From an uncultured Acidimicrobiaceae bacterium (GTDB lineage Bacteria > Actinomycetota > Acidimicrobiia > Spongiisociales > UBA5794): DNA of 56,748 nt. Below the pieces are notes generated by a model. That model ran no database searches and had not been told where the DNA came from. It saw only the letters and a list, made by a program, of their open reading frames with translations. Location: NCBI GenBank assembly GCA_947258985.1, contig CAMYKI010000010.1, forward strand, positions 1 through 56,748, read 5' to 3'. The stretch's first letter is position 1. The number at the start of each line of letters is the position of its first letter. Shown here one piece after another: positions 41,467 to 49,634 of the stretch. A program made the translations under genes and the position numbers.

Positions 41467-43193
41467 CAGTCTGCCGGAGCCAAACGCATCAACTGACCAC
41501 CGAGATTGACCATGTACAGCCGGCCTGAATCGTCGACGCCGAAGCCGGACACGCTTCCCAGGTTGCGCAACTCTGGCCAGGTACGTTCTGCGTAGACCTG
41601 ACCGCCGAGATAGCGGAAGCTGCGGAGCACACCGCGACCATAATCGGCGTAGAAGTAGTGACCGACCAGAGACGGCAGGTCGGTGCCGCGGTAGACATAG
41701 CCGCCGGTCACGGCAACGCCTTCGGACCGACCGTAAGCGACCTCAGGGAACGTCTTCCCGGTTCTGTCACAGCCATCGCCCGCGTCATAGCATGCGTTGC
41801 CTTCGAAAGAGTTCCATCCGTAGTTGAGGCCGGCAGAGTGCGCCGGAGCAACGTTGATCTCCTCCCATGCCGATTGGCCGACGTCGCCGATGTAGATCAT
41901 GTCCGCGGTTTCGTCGATCGAGAAGCGCCAAGGATTGCGCAGCCCGTAGGCCCAGATCTCGTCCGCACCGGCGGCACCTACAAACGGGTTGTCGGCGGGA
42001 ATCGTGTAGTTGCGTCCCGCGTCACTCGGGAAATCATCGCCGTCGACACCGATACGCAGCAGCGAGCCGAGAAGTGTTGCGGTGTTCTGACCGTTCTCCC
42101 AGGGATCGCCACCGCCCCCACCGTCGCCGAGACCGACCATCAGATATCCATCCGGGGCGAAGAGAATCATGCCGCCGTTGTGGTTGGTGGCGGGCTGAAT
42201 CACTTCGAGGATGTTCCGTGCAGTGGCCTCGTCCGCCCGATCGGGATCGGAAGACACCTGATACTCGACGACCCGGGAATCATCACCCTTGTCGGTGTAG
42301 GAAACATAGAACTGCCCATTGGTGGCGTAGTCGGGGTGGAAGGCCAGACCCAGCAGCCCTTGTTCGCCACCCGCCGAGACAAGGTCGTGAATGTCGAGAA
42401 ACGGTGTTGTCACCAGGGTTTCGTTCTCGACGATCCGGACGTAGCCGGTCTTTTCGACAACGAAGAGCCGATCGTCGCCGACCGGTGAGGTCACGAACAC
42501 GGGGCTGGACAGGCCGGTGACCACAACCTCGATTTCCGGCTGGACCGGTGGCGGCGGCACCATAGGTGTCAGTCCCTCGGCTCTACCCAAGAAGCTCGCC
42601 ATCTGATCACGACGGACCCGGTCGTATGGGCAGAACTGATCGTTGACCGGTGGATTGCATCCCAACGTCACTCCGGCGGTTGCGAGTCGATCGATGTCTC
42701 CCTCAAAGACATTGCCGTCGTCGTCAACGAACCGGTCGCCATCGCCGGGGTCGTTGTATCCGTACGCCCGGACCAGAAAGGCAGCCATTTGGCCCCGGGT
42801 CACCGTGTCGGAGGGACAGAAGTTGTCGTTCACAGGAGGGTTGCAGCCCGCCGTTATCCCGGCAGCGGCCAGCCGATTGACGTCCGTCTCAAAAGTGGAG
42901 CCATCGTCGTCCGCGAACCAGTCCTTGCCACCGTCGTCTGTCAGGCCGAGAGCCCTGACGAGAAAGGCGGCCATCTGGTCGCGGCGCACAAGTTCATCGG
43001 GACAATATCGATCGTTTATGGGCGGATTGCATCCGCGAGTGATGCCTTCGGCGGCGATCGCCTCGATGAAGCCTTCGTGCACGTTTCCGTCGTCATCGAC
43101 GAAAGAGCCGCCCGGCGGAAGCTCGGCAAGGGCAGTGCCGGCGACCGAAAGTACGACGGCTATTACAAGCAGGGTAAATGAGATCCTTCGCAT
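41466..43193 (-). CDS. SLH-anchored PQQ-type sugar dehydrogenase (GSDH/Hhip-like)
   Basis: The 575-residue exported protein has a signal peptide (ISFTLLVIAVVLSVAGTALA), three SLH-like repeats at about 28-205, a short Pro linker, then a six-bladed glucose/sorbosone dehydrogenase domain at about 215-575. Domain hallmarks are VVVTGLSSPVFVTSPVGDDR, GGEQGLLGLAFHPDY, NHNGGMILFAPDGYLMVGLG, DEIWAYGLRNPWRFSID and GDVGQSAWEEINVA. Such domains oxidise sugars with PQQ in some bacteria; PQQ synthesis is not in the window. N-terminal SLH placement differs from the other SLH proteins here. It begins 38 bases after the pyruvyl transferase fusion gene. Confidence 0.92.
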   Translation of the reverse strand: MRRISFTLLVIAVVLSVAGTALAELPPGGSFVDDDGNVHEGFIEAIAAEGITRGCNPPINDRYCPDELVRRDQMAAFLVRALGLTDDGGKDWFADDDGSTFETDVNRLAAAGITAGCNPPVNDNFCPSDTVTRGQMAAFLVRAYGYNDPGDGDRFVDDDGNVFEGDIDRLATAGVTLGCNPPVNDQFCPYDRVRRDQMASFLGRAEGLTPMVPPPPVQPEIEVVVTGLSSPVFVTSPVGDDRLFVVEKTGYVRIVENETLVTTPFLDIHDLVSAGGEQGLLGLAFHPDYATNGQFYVSYTDKGDDSRVVEYQVSSDPDRADEATARNILEVIQPATNHNGGMILFAPDGYLMVGLGDGGGGGDPWENGQNTATLLGSLLRIGVDGDDFPSDAGRNYTIPADNPFVGAAGADEIWAYGLRNPWRFSIDETADMIYIGDVGQSAWEEINVAPAHSAGLNYGWNSFEGNACYDAGDGCDRTGKTFPEVAYGRSEGVAVTGGYVYRGTDLPSLVGHYFYADYGRGVLRSFRYLGGQVYAERTWPELRNLGSVSGFGVDDSGRLYMVNLGGQLMRLAPAD

Positions 43194-43231
43194 GGATTTG
43201 GACCCTAGCGGTGCCCCGGCGCAAACAAGGG

Positions 43232-45859
43232 CTAATCGCTGAGTACCCCGGCAAGGGTTGCCGCCACCTGCTGCTGCCGCATCTTGTACCCCGCAACGGC
43301 CGCATTCAATCTGGCCACGTTCTCGCCGGATGCTGCCGAGTCGATCAGCGCTCGCAGCCTCTTTGCGCTGAGTTCATCGCTGCGGATCGTCAACCCTTCC
43401 TGATCCACGGAACGGGTGAAGTCCCGGATCTTGGGGCGGTATTCGATGGCGACAAATGGCGTACCCGCTGCGGCGGCAACGACCGCGGCATGAAGCCGCT
43501 CGGCAACCACCACCCCGGCCTTTGCCAGTAGCTCGAGGCCCGCTTCATGGTCGGCGTATGCGGCGACGTATTCGGCGTCGATGGACCCCGAGGCGCGCAT
43601 GATCTCCATGATGAACCTGTCATCGCCCGGGTAGCAGGACAGATACGCAATCTCCCTACCGTCGCTGCGAAGCGACTCGACGAGCCGACCGATCGCCCCG
43701 AAGACGTCCTCGTCGCTCTCACCCCACAGTTCGCCGTCGGTGTGGGCAGGGCTAACAACTACCAGCCCATCGTCCCGCTCTACCGGGTTCGCCGCCCGTA
43801 CGACCAAACCGGGGTCCCCCATGATCTCTAGGTCTCCCTCATAACCCCACTCGCGGAGAATGGCTTCCGAGCGTGGGCCGCGCACGCCGACGTACATGCA
43901 CGAATCAAGGAAATCCAGCCATTGATCGACAGGCTCGGTTACCCCCCAGTAGTCGGGATCTGCGACGCCGGACCCGAAGACCGCACGCTCGACGCGGGGG
44001 CTGTCGTGGCGGCGAAGCGCCTCGAGATAGGTGATGCGGTTGATCAGGGTGCCCCCGCCAAGAAGGAGCAATCTGGCACCCGGCGCTTCATAGCCGACGG
44101 TGGCATCCGGAAGCAGTTCCTGCGTTGCCCGGAGCATGATCTCGTCGCCGAAGTTCTGTCTTCCCAGCCATCCGATGTAGGAAACTCCCGGCTTGGCTTC
44201 GCTGCTTTTCTTGGGCGGAGACGGTGCAGGCGATGACTTCGTGTCGAGCCCGACGGGCCGGTACGGCTTGCGCTGCACCTTGGCGGTGGCAAAGCGAGCG
44301 ACGGCACTCGCCTTGCGCTTGGCGCCTCCCTTGGTGACATCGTCGATGAATTGGGTCCGCTCCCCGGTGATCGCCGGGAACTCTGCGGGAAGATCACCAG
44401 ATGGGCCCAAAGCGGGGATCGCCACGAGGCCATCACGCAGTGCCTTGACATCCGACAACGACTGCACCTTCTCCCACAGAGCCAGCGCATCAGCATCTGT
44501 GGGGAGGACCTTGGCCCACTCGCGGCGCCGGGTAAGGGCGAAGATCGGCAGTCCACCCCATTCGTCATCGAGGTCGGTGATCGCCTCGTCGTAGAGGTAC
44601 GCCCGCTTGCCGTCACCGGTGACCACTTGATAGCCGCTGCGAACGACAGAAGTGCGGGGATTGCTGTCGAGGCGGCGCACCGCTCGCCCCAGCAGCCGGT
44701 GATCGAGCGAGGCCCAACCGTGCAAGATCCCCAAGTACTCGCCGCGGGCCGCGGTCACCGCAGCGCGAAAGCTCGCGTCGGCATCGGCGATCGGTGGCAT
44801 GACTCTGACCCGAGGATCCCCGGCGAGGGTCTCGCCGAGCCGATCGACCTCAGCGTCTCCTCCCGGCAAGATCACCTCGAAATCGGTGAAGCTCTGTCGA
44901 AGGAATTGACCCCAGAGATCGACAATCCTCTTCCCGATGACCGGAGTGACGATCCAGCTGACCTTCGGGACCTCGTAGATGTAGCCCCGCTGCGACTTGC
45001 GATAGAACCGGTGCGGGATCTTTGCCTGGATTATTCCGTCGTTTGCCGTGCGGGCTCGCTCTCGCCAATCGGGAGCGTCACCCTCGTCCTCCTGAGTCTG
45101 GTGATAGATGGCCGCCTCGTTCTCTGGAATGAAATAGTGCCCGGCATTGAAGAGACGCCAGCCCAATTCGGTGTCTTCTCCGCCCCAACGGCCAAAATCT
45201 TCTGCAAAACCGCCGACGCTGAGAAAGGCTTCCCTTCTGATCGAGAAGTTCGATGACACCAGCGACCGGAAGGCCTCGTCACCGAGACGCAGACCAGCGG
45301 TGCGTCGGTAGAAGACTCGACGAAAGTCGGCAGGCGCCAGAGACTGCGCAGGGTCATCTGTGTCGATGATCCGTTCCCTCAAACCGGACTTGCCCGCCGC
45401 CAGGGCGTCTCTGTCGACCGAAGAAGTGTCCAGGTGGTGGCGGGATCCGATCACCACGACATTGTCTGCGTAACGATGCCAATCGGCATGTCGTGCAACC
45501 AGATCCGGGTCGGGAACGCAGTCGGCATCGATGAAGACAAGCACATCGGCGTTGGTTTGGCGTGCGCCCAGATTGCGGGCCCGTCCGGCTCCGTAGCCGC
45601 GGTGCTCTTGCCGGACCAGCCTGACGTCGAGCCGCCCCTCAACTGCGGATATGGCGGATACAGGGTCTTCTTCAGACCCGTCGTCGGCGACGATGACCTC
45701 CATCGACTCGTAACTCTGAGCCGCAAGTCCGGACAGCGTGTTGGCCAATAGGTCGATCCGGTTGTAGACGGGGATCACGACCGCAACTCGAGGACGGGGC
45801 CCCGGCGGGAAGCTCTTGACCCCCCGGTAGTCATTCTCAGCGGCAACGTGCCGTGTCAT
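43232..45859 (-). CDS. GT2 / second GT-A-like / polysaccharide pyruvyl transferase fusion
   Basis: An 875-residue cytoplasmic multidomain enzyme. Residues 20-270 are a chondroitin-synthase-like GT2 (VAVVIPVYNRIDLLANTLSG, VFIDADCVPDPDLVARH, GRWGGEDTELGWRLF). Residues about 296-500 look like a second, degenerate GT-A domain (VSWIVTPVIGKRIVDLWGQF, LGILHGWASLDHRL). Residues 557-875 are a polysaccharide pyruvyl transferase related to CsaB and WcaK: YIGWLGRQNFGDEIML, LLLLGGGTLINR, VGVRGPRSEAILREWGY, and VVAERLHAAVVAAAAGTPFV with EYRPKIRDF. It should add a sugar and a PEP-derived pyruvyl ketal to a surface polymer. Its direct SLH-gene neighbours suggest that polymer is their anchor. Confidence 0.9.
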   Translation of the reverse strand: MTRHVAAENDYRGVKSFPPGPRPRVAVVIPVYNRIDLLANTLSGLAAQSYESMEVIVADDGSEEDPVSAISAVEGRLDVRLVRQEHRGYGAGRARNLGARQTNADVLVFIDADCVPDPDLVARHADWHRYADNVVVIGSRHHLDTSSVDRDALAAGKSGLRERIIDTDDPAQSLAPADFRRVFYRRTAGLRLGDEAFRSLVSSNFSIRREAFLSVGGFAEDFGRWGGEDTELGWRLFNAGHYFIPENEAAIYHQTQEDEGDAPDWRERARTANDGIIQAKIPHRFYRKSQRGYIYEVPKVSWIVTPVIGKRIVDLWGQFLRQSFTDFEVILPGGDAEVDRLGETLAGDPRVRVMPPIADADASFRAAVTAARGEYLGILHGWASLDHRLLGRAVRRLDSNPRTSVVRSGYQVVTGDGKRAYLYDEAITDLDDEWGGLPIFALTRRREWAKVLPTDADALALWEKVQSLSDVKALRDGLVAIPALGPSGDLPAEFPAITGERTQFIDDVTKGGAKRKASAVARFATAKVQRKPYRPVGLDTKSSPAPSPPKKSSEAKPGVSYIGWLGRQNFGDEIMLRATQELLPDATVGYEAPGARLLLLGGGTLINRITYLEALRRHDSPRVERAVFGSGVADPDYWGVTEPVDQWLDFLDSCMYVGVRGPRSEAILREWGYEGDLEIMGDPGLVVRAANPVERDDGLVVVSPAHTDGELWGESDEDVFGAIGRLVESLRSDGREIAYLSCYPGDDRFIMEIMRASGSIDAEYVAAYADHEAGLELLAKAGVVVAERLHAAVVAAAAGTPFVAIEYRPKIRDFTRSVDQEGLTIRSDELSAKRLRALIDSAASGENVARLNAAVAGYKMRQQQVAATLAGVLSD

Positions 45860-45875
45860 GGTTACCGCCCCTGAA

Positions 45876-47645
45876 TCAGGTCGTGATCGTGCGTTCGTGG
45901 TCGAGCACCCGATAGGACTCGGCGTTGAGGTCTACCCGCAGCAGTTCTCCGTGAAGTGATGACGTGGCTTGGGGTAGATGCTCGGAGACGTACTCCTCGA
46001 TCTCATCCATCTGACCTGCCGCATAGATGTAGCGGCGGGCCGCCTGCAGCGCCCGGGTGAGCTGCTCTGTTCCCTCGAGACCGATTGCGACGGCCTCCAT
46101 GGTGTCCGGACCGAGCCGGTCTATTCGTTCGGCGCCGCCCCAGATCTCCCGGCTGTTGAGCTCTTCCGCAAGGTCAGGGAGCCCGAACTGGGCGAGACGC
46201 TGGACTTCTACGTCGTTGTCGATGAGCCTCGCCATGGCGCTCATCGAATCGACCGCCGGAACCGCCACCGGCGCCTGGATTCCCTGAATGACCTCCACGA
46301 GGTCGTCTACGTTGTGGTCATAGGTGTGCCGCCCGAGGGCGTACTCGCGAGCCTCTTCGGTGATGGCGGCCATTCTGTCGGGCTGGGCGAGGAGTTCCTT
46401 CACCTGGGCGACAACGTCATCCTGGAGTACGAAGTAGTGCTTCCGGTCGACGATGAGGTCGGTGCCGGGGAGATCATCGGTCACCAGGATCGCTCCGGAA
46501 CCGATAGCTTCGAGCACCCGCATCGTGATCGGATAGTGCCGGGTTCCGCCTTCGTTGATGATCGTCCTCGCCTCGGCGTAGATGTCGGCCATCTCCTCGG
46601 CGGTTACGTCCGACACGAACGCGGTGTTCTCCTCGCCGAGAGCATTCTCGAGATCCTCGACCAGTTGTTGTCTCCTCGCATACGTTCCGCCCTGGCGACG
46701 CAGTTGGCCCCCGACCATCGAAGCGTCATATTTGCGATCTTTCCACGGAATTGAAGCCTTCACCAACTCGGGGGCAACCCCGAAAGTGAACCGATGAACC
46801 GGGACCTGAAAACGATGAGCAAGGTGCCACGAATGCGCCAGCAGGACCGCATGAGCTCCGTATCTTTCGACGAGTCGCAGGTTGGTCGGGATGTGATGCT
46901 CGCCGTGGTGAGCCCAGAACACGACGGGGATACCGGGGTTGGTCCCTTGGATGGTCAGCGCCGGGTACGGTCCTTCTACGAACACGACGGCGTTCGTGTC
47001 GGCGGACATCCTCCGCCAGTCGATGCCCTCGGTGTAGAGATCGACCGTGATGCCGGCCCGAACCATTGCCGCCTCGAGGTATTTGCCCGGATTGGTGTCC
47101 GTCTTGCGGTAGCACATTGCTATCCGCAGGTGCCGGTAGCGGCCGGGTTCCGGGGTGTGCGGCCTGCGGTCGTCTGCAGGCGTCAGATAGCGTCCCCCTG
47201 GGCCTGCAGGCGAGACACTCAACTCGGGGTGATGAGGAGCAAGGTCGACCAGATCGCGCGGCCCGGCGTTTCTCCATCGCGGGTCGCGAGCAACCGTTGC
47301 ATCGGTCCCATCGGCCGCCGCGGCGGCAACCACCACCGCCGCCTCGGACGTTGGATAGATGATGTCCGCCTCGATGGCACGGACGGCGGCAGCGAGCTTG
47401 GCATGGTGAAGCCGCTGCTGCATCCCCTTGGTCTGGGCTCGCCGCAGAAACTTGCCGAGCCGGCCCCTGCCGACCGGGTATCGGGTGGGCACAAACGAGA
47501 GGTCTATGCCTTCGGCGGCGCAGTCGACCTCCCTGCCACTGGCGACGACATAGACCTCATGGCCCACATGGCGGAGGCTTGCGGCAAGGGTTCTGGCACG
47601 GGGGTCGTTGCAGTAGCGGCCGACTGCAACCAGGCAGATTCGCAT
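45876..47645 (-). CDS. glycosyltransferase with CgeB-like C-terminal domain
   Basis: About 589 residues from the ATG at 47643-47645. An N-terminal GT-B-like domain (MRICLVAVGRYCNDPRARTL, AASLRHVGHEVYVVASG) is joined to a second unit starting near residue 180 (LRIAMCYRKTDTNPGKYLEA), with VFWAHHGEHHIPTNLRLVER, EARTIINEGGTRHYPITMRV and LEAIGSGAILVTDDLPGTDL, which is the donor-binding region of CgeB/GT1-like transferases. The last 120 residues are helical and unassigned. It heads the seven-gene minus-strand run and is 16 bases ahead of the pyruvyl transferase fusion. A 79-base divergent gap separates it from a GT4 gene. Confidence 0.85.
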   Translation of the reverse strand: MRICLVAVGRYCNDPRARTLAASLRHVGHEVYVVASGREVDCAAEGIDLSFVPTRYPVGRGRLGKFLRRAQTKGMQQRLHHAKLAAAVRAIEADIIYPTSEAAVVVAAAAADGTDATVARDPRWRNAGPRDLVDLAPHHPELSVSPAGPGGRYLTPADDRRPHTPEPGRYRHLRIAMCYRKTDTNPGKYLEAAMVRAGITVDLYTEGIDWRRMSADTNAVVFVEGPYPALTIQGTNPGIPVVFWAHHGEHHIPTNLRLVERYGAHAVLLAHSWHLAHRFQVPVHRFTFGVAPELVKASIPWKDRKYDASMVGGQLRRQGGTYARRQQLVEDLENALGEENTAFVSDVTAEEMADIYAEARTIINEGGTRHYPITMRVLEAIGSGAILVTDDLPGTDLIVDRKHYFVLQDDVVAQVKELLAQPDRMAAITEEAREYALGRHTYDHNVDDLVEVIQGIQAPVAVPAVDSMSAMARLIDNDVEVQRLAQFGLPDLAEELNSREIWGGAERIDRLGPDTMEAVAIGLEGTEQLTRALQAARRYIYAAGQMDEIEEYVSEHLPQATSSLHGELLRVDLNAESYRVLDHERTITT

Positions 47646-47724
47646 AGGCGAGCATGGTAGTGCGTAACCGGCCAAGCTCCCTTTTTCACTTCACAGCTGG
47701 ATGGCTTGTACGCTCAATGGCCGC

Positions 47725-49143
47725 ATGAAGATCTGCATGTTCGTAAAGAACTCATTTGAATATGACGCCCGGGTGACCAAGGAAGCCAAAACGTTGATCG
47801 GGGCCGGCCACGACGTGACTGTCGTTGCGATCCATGTGCCCAACAAGACAAAGCAGGCCGAGCGGACCTCCGACGGCATCAACGTTGTCCGGGTCAGCCG
47901 ACTCAGCTTCGGGCTGGGGACGATGAACAAGATCGCGGCGCGCTATGCCGGGTCGATCGAAGACCGGCACGCCCGTCTCACCGGCGAGGCCGTCGATGAG
48001 GACAAGGCCAGGGAGTTGAGTCAGTGGCTGCCCGCTTCGACCGCAACACCGGGCGACCAGGTAGAGGTCGTGGTCGCCAAAGAGGAGCCCGAGGGGACTT
48101 CGTCTGCCTTGCACGAAATGTGGGGTCGTGCCACGACACCGGTTCTGCGCAGCTTTGCCAGGCTGGCGCGTTTTGGGTTCAAGTCCGTGAGGTTCCTGGT
48201 CGGCAAGCAAGGGCGGGCCCTCAAGACGTGGGCGATCAACCGGCGGATGATCGAAGTGGGAATCGGCCAGGCGGCCGACGTGTACCACTCACACGATCTC
48301 AACACCCTGTACATCGGGGCCATGTGCAAGAAGAAGACACAAGCCCGCCTCGTTTATGACTCGCATGAGCTGCAAACGGAACGCAATCGAATGACCAAGT
48401 GGTGGCGGCGCTGGGCGGCGTGGAACGAGAAGCGATGGCTCCCCGGCGCGGACGCCATGATCGTGGCGTCGCCTTCATGGATCGACATCAATCGCGAGAA
48501 GTATGGAAAGGTGCCGGACCCATCGGTCACGGTGATCAACACACCGGAATTGGAGATCGTCGACGGGCCTGCCGACTTGCGGGGAGAACTGGACATACCC
48601 GCGGCAAGTCCGATCCTCCTCTACCAGGGTTCCATCCAGGAGAACCGTGGCATCGAGCCGGCAATTGATGCAATCACGCTGATCGACGGTGCCACGCTGG
48701 TTGTGGTCGGCTACGGCTACCACCGTCCCGCTCTCGAAACAGACGTGCGCAGGCGCGGGCTGACCGACCGGGTGAAGTTCTTCGGGCCTATCCCGAACGA
48801 CGAGCTGTTGCGGTGGACCGCGGCCGCGGACATCGGACTGTGCAATATCGTCAACTCGTCGTTGAGTTACTACACATCGTTGCCCAACAAGCTCTTCGAA
48901 TACATCATCGCCGGGATTGCCGTCATCGGATCCGACTCACCTGAGATCGGCAGGATCGTGACGGAGGAAGGGGTCGGCGAGGTCGCAGATCCCGTGGATC
49001 CGGAGGACCTCGCCAGGGCCGCCCGAACCATCCTCTCCGATCTCGACCGTTATCGCGCCGCCACTCGATCCGCGGCACAGAAGTACAACTGGTCGATAGA
49101 AGAGCAGAAGCTGCTCGAGGTCTACTCGGGGTTCGGCTTATAG
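47725..49143 (+). CDS. glycosyltransferase family 4
   Basis: A 472-residue GT-B enzyme starting MKICMFVKNSFEYDARVTKE. It has an inserted region of about 80 residues after the first 70 (including KARELSQWLPASTATPG), then VYHSHDLNTLYIGAM, RLVYDSHELQTERNRM, ILLYQGSIQENRGIEPAIDA, FFGPIPNDELLRWTAAADIG and LPNKLFEYIIAGIAVIGSDS. The SHDLNTL and SHELQTE motifs are typical of transferases of actinobacterial surface glycans. It is transcribed away from the minus-strand run. A stem-loop follows its stop. Confidence 0.9.
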   Translation: MKICMFVKNSFEYDARVTKEAKTLIGAGHDVTVVAIHVPNKTKQAERTSDGINVVRVSRLSFGLGTMNKIAARYAGSIEDRHARLTGEAVDEDKARELSQWLPASTATPGDQVEVVVAKEEPEGTSSALHEMWGRATTPVLRSFARLARFGFKSVRFLVGKQGRALKTWAINRRMIEVGIGQAADVYHSHDLNTLYIGAMCKKKTQARLVYDSHELQTERNRMTKWWRRWAAWNEKRWLPGADAMIVASPSWIDINREKYGKVPDPSVTVINTPELEIVDGPADLRGELDIPAASPILLYQGSIQENRGIEPAIDAITLIDGATLVVVGYGYHRPALETDVRRRGLTDRVKFFGPIPNDELLRWTAAADIGLCNIVNSSLSYYTSLPNKLFEYIIAGIAVIGSDSPEIGRIVTEEGVGEVADPVDPEDLARAARTILSDLDRYRAATRSAAQKYNWSIEEQKLLEVYSGFGL

Positions 49144-49182
49144 GCCATCCCTGCCCGCCGACAGTGGGGGCGTAAGCACTAT

Positions 49183-49208
49183 CGGCGCGGTTCCTCGGGA
49201 ACCCGCCG
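49183..49208. terminator. stem-loop after the GT4 gene
   Basis: CGGCG-C-GGTTCC pairs with GGAACC-CGCCG around a TCG loop, an 11-bp stem with one bulged base. It sits 40 bases after the GT4 stop and 20 bases before the next plus-strand start. There is no T tract, so it may be a weak terminator or a leader hairpin. Confidence 0.45.
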
Positions 49209-49227
49209 CATGAGCAAAGGACTGCAC

Positions 49228-49617
49228 ATGAGCGACGTCGTTCTTGTCGGACCGTTTTGGACGCGATCCCAAGCGGCCGAGTATCTAGGCACCTCGGCAG
49301 AAGCGATCCGAGCACGCGCCGACATTCTTCGCATCGAGGGACGATGGTTGGAGGAAACCTATCCGGCGCTGCAGTTCATGGATCACGAGGTGCGTTTCGA
49401 GATTGCCGCGATCATCGATCTTGTCGGTTCTGAGCTGCCGGGAACGGCAATCGCCGACTGGCTGACGCGGCCCAACGACGCTCTCGGTGCGCTCACTCCC
49501 CTGCAATGGTTCGATTCCGGCCACGCCGTGAATACCGCTCTCCAGGTCGCCCAGGCGGACGTAGAAGCTGCCGCGTCCAGAGTCTCTGTACGGACGGCGG
49601 TCGCCGCAGTTAGCTGA
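49228..49617 (+). CDS. small protein with MbcA/ParS-like toxin-binding-domain resemblance
   Basis: A 129-residue protein; the start at 49228 is preferred over the ATG at 49210 because AAAGGA precedes it. The N-terminal half has a helix-turn-helix-like stretch, FWTRSQAAEYLGTSAEAIRA. The C-terminal half, ADWLTRPNDALGALTPLQWF plus DSGHAVNTALQVAQAD, resembles the DUF2384 toxin-binding domain of Xre/MbcA/ParS antitoxins. No RES-domain or other toxin is adjacent, so it may be an orphan or a regulator. The match is by eye and moderate. It is convergent with the M23 peptidase gene, 17 bases apart. Confidence 0.6.
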   Translation: MSDVVLVGPFWTRSQAAEYLGTSAEAIRARADILRIEGRWLEETYPALQFMDHEVRFEIAAIIDLVGSELPGTAIADWLTRPNDALGALTPLQWFDSGHAVNTALQVAQADVEAAASRVSVRTAVAAVS

Positions 49618-49634
49618 CCCTGGGGCCTTACCCG

